Assembly: GCA_032718475.1 (NCBI GenBank)
Contig: JAUCBJ010008447.1
Span: forward strand, 1 to 36,602
Origin: Nemertoderma westbladi
Taxonomy: Eukaryota > Xenacoelomorpha > Nemertodermatida > Nemertodermatidae
Direction of reading: 5' to 3'
DNA: 36,602 nucleotides
The notes below the pieces were generated by a model that was given only the letters and a program-made list of their open reading frames with translations, searched no databases and had not been told where the DNA came from. The translations under genes and the position numbers were made by a program. Shown piece after piece: positions 28,640 to 36,602 of this stretch (its first letter is position 1; each line of letters opens with the position of its first letter).

Positions 28640-29416
28640 TTGACTATTTACTTAAAATTTTCCACGTTCATGATAAAAGTCTCTAATTTCGTTGACGATG
28701 TTCTTTACATGTTGTTTCAGAAACTTCATGAGTATGGCGTACAAGGCCACTTAGCGCAGTGGATACAAGGTTTCCTGACAGATCGGTCCCAGCGTGTCAG
28801 GGTAGATGGTGTTCTCAGTACTCCTATAGCTGTTAGCAGTGGTGTGCCCCAAGGAACTGTCACTGCAGCCATTCTCTTTCTTGCTTATGTCAATGATGTG
28901 CCTTCCATTGTTTCATCCCTGTGCAAGATTTTCGTTGATGACACTAAACTCTACAGGGACATACATGATGCAACTGACATACAGGCCTTACAGACTGATC
29001 TTGATAGACTAGTTGAATGGTGTAACCGCTGGAAATTGCGTTTCAATGATTCCAAGTGTAAGGTGATGCATCTAGGTTCTAGAAATCCCAAAGCTACTTA
29101 TACAATGAATGGACAGTCACTTTCAACAGTAACCGAGGAACGTGATTTGGGTATAACATTCACATCAGACATGTCCTTCACAACTCACTGCTCACAGACA
29201 GCAGCCCGCGCCATGCGAGTCGTCCATCTAATACGTAGAACCTTTACCTTTTTAGAAGCTCCAATGTTCACCCTGTTGTACAAATCCCTTGTACGGCCTC
29301 TCCTCGAATATGGTACAGAAGTCTGGTCGCCGTACCTTCAGCGTGATATTGACACCCTTGAACAAGTGCAACACCGTGCCACTCGCCTAGTCCCTTCTCT
29401 GACTGACCTGACATGA
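28640..29416 (+). pseudogene. CR1/jockey-like LINE reverse transcriptase, 5'-truncated, first frame
   Basis: RT core from about codon 25: QKLHEYGVQGHLAQWIQGFL, RSQRVRVDG, SSGVPQGTVTAAILF, YVNDVPSIV and FVDDTKLYRDI. The catalytic box is FVDD where family members normally have FADD, and GTVTAAILF replaces the usual GSVLGPLLF, so this copy is probably inactive. The palm is followed by WKLRFNDSKCKVMHLG, DLGITFTSDMSF and the thumb (LLYKSLVRPLLEYGTEVWSPY). The frame stops at 29416 just after VPSLTDL. Endonuclease and the N-terminal half of RT are missing, and the first 20 codons are unrelated sequence. Confidence 0.88.
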
Positions 29417-29759
29417 AAACCGACTTAGGGCACTCAAATTACCAACATTAATATATCGACGTGTACGAGCAGACCTTATAACAACATACAAGTTTATTCA
29501 CTGGATTGACAATATCGGACGAAGTAATTTCTTTCAATTTCGTACTGAACTTCACCAGTACTCAACACGGGGATCCTCCTTGGCACTGTATAAACGATCG
29601 AACTGTAGGACTCAAAGAAGATGCAACAACTTCGCGGATAGGGTGGTCAACATTTGGAACATTTTACCGGACTGTGTTGTAAATGCACGTAATGCCCTTG
29701 GTATTCCATGTTTGAATGCGTTCAAAAATAGACTAGACTGTGAAATGTCCCGAAAATGA
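29412..29759 (+). pseudogene. CR1/jockey-like LINE, C-terminal continuation after a frameshift
   Basis: The expected continuation (HENRLRALKLPTLIYRR, RADLITTYKF, then FADRVVNIWNILPD and LNAFKNRLD) is in another frame starting at 29412. The join to the first frame requires a one-base change near 29410. These are the typical last 115 residues of CR1/jockey-type ORF2, ending at a TGA at 29757. The 3' untranslated part follows, with no clear microsatellite tail. Confidence 0.82.
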
Positions 29760-30837
29760 ATATATACAGCGACACTCCTGTGCGCCAAGTGGCAGTAGCA
29801 AACTTTACCCTACAGAGATATCTTTATTAGACACTTCGGTTAAATCTTTATATATATATCCTTTTTTTTAAATTTAATTTAATATTAATACCCCCTGTAT
29901 ATCTTATTTATGTCCCTTGTTAGTCTGTATAGTCCGTATTGGTAGCCTATAATTATTTTTGAGAACATTACTTGCAAATATTTTTAGCTATATTTTTAGT
30001 ATTTTCACATATTTTTAATGTAATTATATTTGAGATCATTATTATTTGTAATTATTTTAAACCATTCTGTATTGGCGTAATTATTATATTTGAGAACATT
30101 AATTGTAATTATTTGTAGCTACTGTACCTACTATCTCTACACAACATTATTTGAAATTATTTTTGAACACCGTTAACATTTTGTAAGTAAGACAAACATA
30201 TTGTAAATATACCCTTTTTTAGCAACTACTTTACAGTATATAAATGTCAGCTATGTATATTTTATTCTCATTTTAAAATTACCTTGTCGGTTTTACTTAT
30301 TTTTACTTAGAGGGGGAGGGTAGCTACCCAAAATATAACTTTTCATTACAATTGATTTGATTATGTACGTACTGTAAACTTGCCATTTTACATTCACTTT
30401 ACAAATACTGTAGGCCTAAATAATATTCGTATATTTTTAATTATTACAATGTGATATTTATATCTTCATATACGCTGATTAGCGTACTTTTGCCAGATAT
30501 GTGTGTATGCAGTATGTCTAAATTTAAAGGTGCAATCATGAACTTATTGTTACTCTGGCGTCATTAATAACATAACATAACATACATCGAATGTATTTTA
30601 TAATATTAAACAGGGAAATCTTCATTATTTATGAAATGTTTGTTAACGAAATTAATCAATGATAGATTGAACAACGTAATGCTACAAGTTTTAAGAATTA
30701 ATATCAAGATTTGACTGTGAATGGTCTCACAGTTAGGCAATGTCATCTACGAGTTAAATATAAAAAAATTTTAATTCCTAAGTCCTTGTTGTACGTTATT
30801 ACCAAAAATTGTTTACTGTAAGAAAAAATTACAATTT
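29760..30837. other. LINE 3' UTR and AT-rich non-coding DNA
   Basis: Contains repeated ATTATTTTTGAGAACATTA / ATTATATTTGAGAACATTA-type segments (29950-30110), suggesting short internal duplications in the LINE tail. No coding region recognised. Confidence 0.5.
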
Positions 30838-30990
30838 TAAGTTCACTCAACCCATCGATATCAATGTCATCCTCTCAACTACAGCTTTGGATACCCTTCG
30901 AAATGGATTCTACGTAAAATTTTACATATATAGTGAAAAAATGGTGCTTTCCTCACCTTTGTCGTGATTTTTACCCTAAGCCACCTGACT
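30838..30990 (-). repeat. Copy 2 of the 150-bp conserved segment
   Basis: The reverse complement matches 10185-10345. On the minus strand, exon-like sequence encoding RIVRWLRVKITTK ends at AAAG/GTGAGG, and after about 48 bases an acceptor-like ACGTAG precedes NPFRRVSKAVVERMTLISMG then TGA. Joining them keeps one open frame. This copy is the less decayed of the two. Its family is not recognised. Confidence 0.7.
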
Positions 30991-31058
30991 ATACGATGAT
31001 ATGTGGATGTGGACTGATTACTGTAGTAATTACGATTTTTAAAACAATGTAATTTACC

Positions 31059-31107
31059 TATTTAAGAATATAATAGAGCATATTATGCTCTATTATATTC
31101 TTAAATA
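31059..31107. other. Perfect palindrome, 24-bp arms, 1-base centre
   Basis: Arms 31059-31082 and 31084-31107 are exact reverse complements around T31083. The centre is GAGCATA / TATGCTC. It is followed by a (TA)n run at 31114-31132. It can extrude as a cruciform or fold as an RNA hairpin. Confidence 0.95.
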
Positions 31108-31139
31108 AATTAACTATATATATATATATATAAGCTTTC

Positions 31140-31310
31140 CCACTATTAGGGCCACCTTTTAAAGGTCCAATGGCCCTTAAATGGCCTTGGGCTTGGAGCA
31201 GTGGCCCTAATCCTACTACGATGGCCCAAAAGGTACACGTCCTCTTAGGGCAAATATGGCCCACCTAGAACAAAATGGCCCAATCTAGGCATAATGGCCC
31301 AAAATAAACA
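31140..31310. repeat. TGGCCC-rich repeat cluster, left
   Basis: ATGGCCC / AGGGCCA occurs about nine times in 170 bases. The same motif recurs at 32.6-33.06, 35.33-35.41, 35.73-35.80 and 36.15-36.29 kb, in both orientations, and is absent elsewhere in the window at this density. Confidence 0.6.
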
Positions 31311-32461
31311 ATTACAAAGAAATTGCCTTTAGTTCTTATGAATTTAACTTGCACCCCTAGCGGTAAACAATAGTATTTATTATCAATTTAATTCTACAGC
31401 CAAAAATGCCTTTGCAGATATTTTAAAAAATATATATATCTACAATAACGCATACAATTCACTTTTGTGTAATTTCTGATTATGGGTTGTACAATAAGTA
31501 GTTTTTAGACGATTTTAAGTCTTTCGTTATAGATAATAATAATCACTTATGACCGACAGTCAAAAACGCGGATGTGATTTCTCGAGTTAATGGCGCAAAG
31601 TGACCGGAAACACAAAATATGTGTTTTTGAGATGATTTAAAAAATTAATTTATTTAAATTTCAAACATTAGTGGCGGTGTTTTCTACCCAAAACAATAAA
31701 CAATACCTTTTCACTAATGGTCAATTTGCGCCACTATTTGGATGTCTCAGCCGTTTGAAGATCGAAACTTGTGCAAACAAAATATGTTAAATTGTAAATA
31801 ACAATACTGTAAATAACAACTGGTTTTAATAAATTCTCACTGACAAGCGATTAAAATTTGTGCTTTTTTAAGAAATAATGTATGACCGTTCGGTACCTCT
31901 AGGAAGGATAACTTATCACTATTTCGCATACTATACACTTCATTATTAACATTTTGTCATTGGTGGGGGGGGATTAGTTTATATTTATCTTACGACCCCT
32001 ACGAATTTTATGGTTGCTCATTTATACATTTTAATCATGTACTATATCGAATATAAGTGAAATTTATTGACAGGTACACTGGTACACAGTATTAATTATA
32101 CATTTTAATCTAATTAAAGTTTATTGGAAGTTATCTCCTGCTTGGATGTGATAAATCATTAATCCATCTTGACTATAGTCGACTGAAGCAAACTTATTCA
32201 CCGTCTGTGTCCGTACAGTTTTACTGAACACTGTCGTCACTTTCTTTGGTTAATTTAATGTCTTCTATTGGACGTTTCGCCATAATGGATTACAGTACAT
32301 GTTAAACAATTATTTACATCCAGTAGCTAGTCCCGTCACTGCAAATTGGATAATAAAGCTGCAATCATTAACTTAAATGGAAATAATACATTCTGGAATA
32401 CAGTAATTGAAGTTGTTTCCATGTCATTGATTACTTTGCAACGTTCCGTCCTATAGGCCGC
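31311..32461. other. AT-rich non-coding stretch
   Basis: No gene or repeat recognised, apart from a GTGGGGGGGGATT run near 31960. Confidence 0.5.
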
Positions 32462-32490
32462 AACGCTGCAAAGTAGTACTTTGCAGCGTT
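32462..32490. other. Perfect palindrome, 14-bp arms, 1-base centre
   Basis: AACGCTGCAAAGTA and TACTTTGCAGCGTT flank a single G. A partial extra copy (TTTGCAACGTT) lies 30 bases upstream and AACGCTGTTAAG about 20 bases downstream. Confidence 0.95.
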
Positions 32491-32636
32491 ATGAGTAATT
32501 CACCAGAACGCTGTTAAGTTGACATAATGTAACAAAATATATTGTAACTATAACTTGTATAACTATTATTACGGTATTATAACTATAACTTGTAACTGTA
32601 AATATTTTTATTTTTAGATAATCTAAATAATATTTG

Positions 32637-33072
32637 TCATTTGGGTGGCTCCAAGGGGACATTGTCTTGTAAGAACCATTATATTTTTTAGTGGCCCTTT
32701 ATGAACAGTGACTAATTAAGGCCATTTCGAACTTTTGGCTCAAATGGAACATGGTCTTGCATGGGCCATTGCCTTTTCAAAGGCGTTTGATAAAAATTGG
32801 CTAATATCGGGCCACATTATAGTTGAGTGGCTCCAAGCGACACTATCCAATATGGGCCATTTCAGATTTGAGTGGCTTTAAGGGAAAATTGCCTAATATA
32901 TATGAAATATATTTCATATTTAAGTGGCTCTAATGGACAATGTCTTGTAAGAGCCATTTCATTTTTTGGTGGCCCTTTATGAACAGTGTCCAATAGAGGT
33001 CATTTTGAATTTTAGTGGCTCCAATGGAATATTGTATTGCATGGGACAATCCTTTTTAAAGGTTTTTATAAA
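32637..33072 (+). repeat. Direct repeat with TGGCTC / GGCC motifs, two copies
   Basis: About 150 bases near 32640-32792 recur near 32921-33072. Both carry GTGGCTC, CATTGTCTTGTAAGA/ACAATGTCTTGTAAGA, GTGGCCCTTTATGAACAGTG and TTGCATGGG. A third, more diverged copy lies near 35330-35405. Confidence 0.75.
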
Positions 33073-33154
33073 TATATTCAAATTAAATTAAACAGTATTA
33101 GATAAAGCGGTTTTTTTGTGAGAGAAATCCAGAAGTCCAATTTTTTCTTTTGAA

Positions 33155-33270
33155 AAATAGCTTTTATCATGAGGTTTTTATTCTAGAACATTTGACATTT
33201 TGACAGTAAGATTGTAGCTAGAAATTTTGATTTTGTGTTAGCTAATACTTTTTATTAGCTAGTGAAACAA
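33155..33270 (-). repeat. TTCTAGAAC / AGCTAGT module, minus orientation
   Basis: TTTTATCATGAGGTTTTTAT, ATTCTAGAACATTTGAC, TTGACAGTAAGATTGTAGCT and TTTTATTAGCTAGT match the copies at 24.77-25.04 kb in order and orientation. Confidence 0.75.
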
Positions 33271-33399
33271 TAAAAATTTTAAATTTAAAAAAAAATTTCT
33301 TGTTGAAATTACTTTAATCATTGCTTTTATTATTTATTAGCTACCATAAATTTTACTAGATATCATGATAATTTAATTGAAAAATTTCCAAAATTTTAA

Positions 33400-34940
33400 G
33401 ACCGCGTTTACACTACCGAGTCAAAGTCAAGACAAATACTGGGGGGGGGGGGGGGGTCATATTTACCCTCCCCTCTAAAATCTACAAATATTAACGAAAA
33501 CGTCTGAATTTACTGGGGTGGTAATATTGCAGCACCAAAATTACAAGTAGTGCACAATTTTCACAAAATTTGAAAGTTACATTTTTCGGCTAATTGTTTT
33601 TCAATATAGGTTTTCTGGGGCGCAAAATACATTGGAAAATATTTAAAAATGATATGATTACAATAAATGGCTGTTTAGTCCTCTCTGCGTAGGAAAAAAA
33701 TGAAAGAACAAGTCCAGCACTTTTCAGTTAGAACACAACATTTTTAATTCACTTATATGATGCTATAAATTCACATTTTCAGGTTTTCTAGGGCGCTGAT
33801 TCTAATGGAATATATTTCAAATATGCCAGATCATTGCTACTTGTATTTTTCGGCGTAATTTGACAAATTTTGGTGCTAGCACCAAATTTCGTACCCATCA
33901 CCAAAAAGTACAACTTTGCGATGTCCAGTACTGTTTTTATTGATTCCATCGGATTCAGGACCCTCATAAACCCGTATAACGCAAGAAACAAGATGATACT
34001 ATCTACTGATCAATTTACTCATTTTCCAAAATTTGGTGCTGGCACAACAATTTTCACCCACCGGCGAAAAATACAAGTTTGAAAACTCTTATGAAATTTT
34101 TACTGTTTCCATTGAATTCAGAACCCTAACAAACCCGTACAACGCAAGAAACAAGATGGCACAATCAATTGATATATTTGATGGTTTTCAAAATTTGGTG
34201 CTAGCACCACATTTTGCACCCACTTCCGAAAAATACAAGTTTGAGATGTCTAGTTCGATAATTATATATTCCAATGAATTCAGAACAGCCATAAACCTCT
34301 AAAATGCAAGAAATAAATTGTCACAAGCAATTTTATCTATTGAATGGATTTTCAAAATTTCGTGCTAGCACCAAAATTTGCACACAGCACTGAAAAATAC
34401 AAGTTTGATACGCTTGGTGCAACTCGTATATATTTCATCGAAACCAGAACCCCAAAAAACCCCAATTGCGTAAAATACAAGTTTCAAACAATCAATTTAC
34501 AAAATTGACATATTTCAAAATTTGGTGCTGGCACCAAAATTTGGCACCCGCCGAAAAAAAACCAGTTTGAAATTTCTAAATCAATTTATATGAATTCCAT
34601 CCAATTGCTAAGACCAAAAAACCGGTGTAAATAAAAAATAGAGATGTTACAATTCATATTTAATGAAATGTAATTTTCAAAAAACGTCTCAAAAAAAGTG
34701 CCAAAAATAGGGTTAAAAAATGGTGCTATAACTCGAAAACTACCCAATATTTTTGAAAACGGTTTTCACTCCTAGGAAGACAATAGATTTTTAGGAAAAG
34801 TTATAAAATTTCAGATTCCCAACTGCGTTTGTTTCAGAATTATAATAAAAAAACCACGGGGGGGGGGGTCATATTGGCCCCCTCCCCCCCAGGTTAAATA
34901 GGGTTAACTTTGACATTGACTCGGTAGTGTGAACGCGACC
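33400..34940. mobile_element. 1541-bp TIR transposon with TAA target duplication
   Basis: Left end GACCGCGTTTACACTACCGA (33400 on) and right end, reverse complemented, GGTCGCGTTCACACTACCGA (ending 34940) both continue into GTCAA. TAA flanks both ends (33397-33399 and 34941-34943), as expected of PIF/Harbinger-type elements. No transposase is encoded, so it is non-autonomous. Just inside each end is a G-run followed by TCATATT and a C/T-rich tract (33441-33475 and 34858-34890), in direct rather than inverted orientation. The interior carries a 163-bp tandem array. Confidence 0.82.
33868..34690 (+). repeat. 163-bp tandem array with palindromic core, five copies
   Basis: The palindrome TTTGGTGCTAGCACCAAA (perfect at 33868-33885) or one- to three-base variants recur at 34032, 34194, 34358 and 34521, spaced 162-164 bases. 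Between them AAATACAAGTTTGA, GAATTCAGAACC and AACGCAAGAAACAAGATG are shared. The open stretches at 33870-34302 are produced by this repeat and are not genes. Confidence 0.9.
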
Positions 34941-34943
34941 TAA

Positions 34944-36333
34944 AAAGTTATTTTATTCATTTTATATACGTATTATATCCATCCCGTTCTTTTTAAATAC
35001 TAACCAGGCCTTTGTCTAAAAAAATATTTGTTCTAGAACATTAATTTTTTCAAAATAAAATGGCTAAATTTCAAAAAAAATAAATTATCAAAAACTAGCT
35101 AGTAAATATTTAATTTGGTGAGAGGTGTATGCATACTGAACCAGTACCCGCTATTTTACGGTCAAAATAGCCAAGTTGCTATAAAAGTTTCCGGCCACTT
35201 TGCTGGTGAAGTTGCTGGTAAAGTTGCCACGTGTAAACAATAAACAGCGATTAAATTAAATTGCTCCAAACACATTGCTAGTTGCCGAGAAAGTTGCTCT
35301 AAAAGTTGCCACGTGTAAACAGGCCTTTAGGACAGGGGGCATTGTTTTGTAGGGGCCATATCCTTTTTAATGGCCTTTTAAGTACATGGTCTAAAGTAGG
35401 CCATTTTGCTGCTATTAAAATTCAATAAAATGTCCACTTTCAGTGAGAAATAGTAAATAAATTCAGAAAATAAAAAAAGTTAATGAAAATATAAATCGTA
35501 AGATCGATATTATGAAATGTAAGCAAATAAGACAATACCGATGGATCGTAATATTGTTATTTTCGCAGACTACATATTAAATTTAGAAATGAAGCGACAT
35601 ATTAAACACCTTTAACTAAGAATTATATTTTGTCATGAAATCGGCTATTTCTCCGCCGATTTTTGCTGGAATGATTTGAAATTTGTTCAGAAATGTTGAC
35701 ACTTGTTCAGAATACCATTTGCACAAAAAGGCACTTTTGGCCACAGCAGAGTGCCATTTTGTGGCCTATTTTATTAATTATTTGGTTTGGCCATTTTTAA
35801 ACACACCAGATGATAATTAGTACCACAAAAAATAACTTTCAAATATAGTTTAAGATTTCAAAATGTTTCAGATTTAGTCATTAAAAACGTATGTTAATTC
35901 TAGGAAAATTTAAGGGATTTGAATATTGAGTATTTCTGTGAATACAGACTCAGACACACACGGGCACGATGTTACTCCCCCCGATGTTACTTCCCAGTCC
36001 CACCGTTGTTAACAACAGTTATTGTATCATATAATAAAAAATATAGGTCTACATCCACTGAAGTGCCCATCGTGAAGTGAAATCCCAAGTGAAGTGCGAT
36101 ATCAAGATTTCCTTAGAATATGCCCTGAATTAGAAATACAGAGATATGAAATGGCCCTAAAACTTAAAACAAATATATTAAATGGCCTTCCCAGGAAAAT
36201 ACACCCATGTTAGATTGAGTTCATAATCTACAGTTAATTACTTTAAATTTATTAACAGTGGCCCCTTTATAATATCAAAATATAAAATATGGCCCTAAAT
36301 TCATAAATTAATTTTATTGATGTCTATTGGCAG
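34944..36333. other. Non-coding region with short repeats
   Basis: TTCTAGAAC at 35031 with ACTAGCTAGT near 35093; the direct repeat AAAGTTGCCACGTGTAAACA at about 35222-35241 and 35303-35322, next to AGGCCT, suggestive of a small MITE end; and TGGCC motifs at 35330-36300. No coding region supported. Confidence 0.5.
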
Positions 36334-36475
36334 AAATAGACTGGCAGACAGACATGTGTCAAACGGAAAAGACAGGGGGAAGGATAATTGGGATTACAAT
36401 CAGAGATGTGAGGCAAAGGTGGCTTCTACTGCTTGCCTTGCCATTTGCCCATCGCCTTATAAGTTCATAATAAAA
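36334..36475 (+). other. Candidate internal exon (142 bases)
   Basis: Preceded by TTTTATTGATGTCTATTGGCAG (acceptor-like) and followed by GTAAGTAA (strong donor). One frame is open across all 47 codons (it includes NRLADRHVSNGKDRGKDN and VASTACLAICPSPYKF). The segment is GC-richer than its flanks. The protein is not recognised, and it could be a chance ORF. Confidence 0.3.
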
Positions 36476-36602
36476 GTAAGTAATAATCGGTTCGTAAGTG
36501 GCTTGTAAGCCGCTTGCAAAAGGCATTATATTATTATGGTCGTAAAGTGAAATCCTTTTCCAGTTTCGTTATTTATGATATGTTAAGCTGAAACTTGTGA
36601 AA
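36476..36602. other. Right edge, nothing recognised
   Basis: AT-rich sequence after the candidate donor. No feature supported. Confidence 0.4.

Noticed and set aside
33788-34302. Open stretches of 67-89 codons on both strands
   Set aside because: They come from the 163-bp tandem array, which happens to lack stops in some frames.
35000-35327. hAT-like MITE suggested by AGGCCT at both ends and ACGTGTAAACAGGCCT
   Set aside because: The left end does not match the right-end inverted repeat beyond AGGCCT, and no target duplication is visible.

Overview
The window looks like repeat-dense, AT-rich chromosomal DNA from an invertebrate metazoan. The reasons are a BEL/Pao retrotransposon (a superfamily known from animals), two truncated non-LTR retrotransposons, a Helitron-like tandem array, several TIR-bounded elements, and a transposase-type gene broken into exon-like blocks. 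I see no bacterial operon, no rRNA and no convincing single-copy host gene, apart from one possible host exon near the right edge. The species cannot be named from the sequence.

Left part (1-8.5 kb): the intact 3' two-thirds of a BEL/Pao element. An uninterrupted polyprotein ORF runs from the left edge to 4868 (end of the peptidase region, RT with YVDD, RNase H with D-E-D-D, H2C2 zinc finger, integrase with D-D-E, C-terminal DUF5641-like domain). Downstream, on the same strand, is a second coding block (5424-7234) with three zinc knuckles and an Arg/Gly/Ser-rich tail, in the place where other retroelements carry env. One short RNA hairpin motif recurs five times on the sense strand, within pol, between the ORFs, just after the second stop and in the 3' region. 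A tRNA-like Pol III promoter relic and an LTR-like segment (CCAAT boxes, TATA box, AATAAA) follow.

Middle part (10-31 kb): pieces of a gene family I recognise as a transposon-encoded XPG/FEN-like (PIN-fold) nuclease with a C-terminal Cys8 zinc cluster, which best matches the Academ DNA transposon superfamily from memory. On the minus strand there is an N-terminal zinc-binding block (27032-26541), a middle block (17825-17421) and an intact nuclease plus Cys8 block (16800-15076). This is collinear with the protein. A further family block (11216-10965) lies out of order. Diverged inverted repeats at 14636-14836 and 28411-28616 flank the collinear blocks. Between the N-terminal and middle blocks sits a 6.5 kb head-to-tail array of four Helitron/Helentron-like units of about 1.49 kb. 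A TIR-bounded AT-rich tandem-repeat element (27479-28240) and clusters of a short palindromic module (TTCTAGAAC with AGCTAGT) are also present.

Right part (28.6-36.6 kb): a 5'-truncated CR1/jockey-like LINE with one frameshift, a perfect 24-bp-arm palindrome, a field of TGGCC-bearing repeats, a 1541-bp TIR element with five 163-bp tandem units centred on palindromes, and a possible spliced exon (36334-36475).

The genes do not form one pathway. They are independent mobile elements nested in each other. The two best candidates for something undescribed are the BEL/Pao element with a zinc-knuckle ORF plus recurrent hairpin, and the large intron-containing nuclease transposon carrying a rolling-circle-type tandem array.
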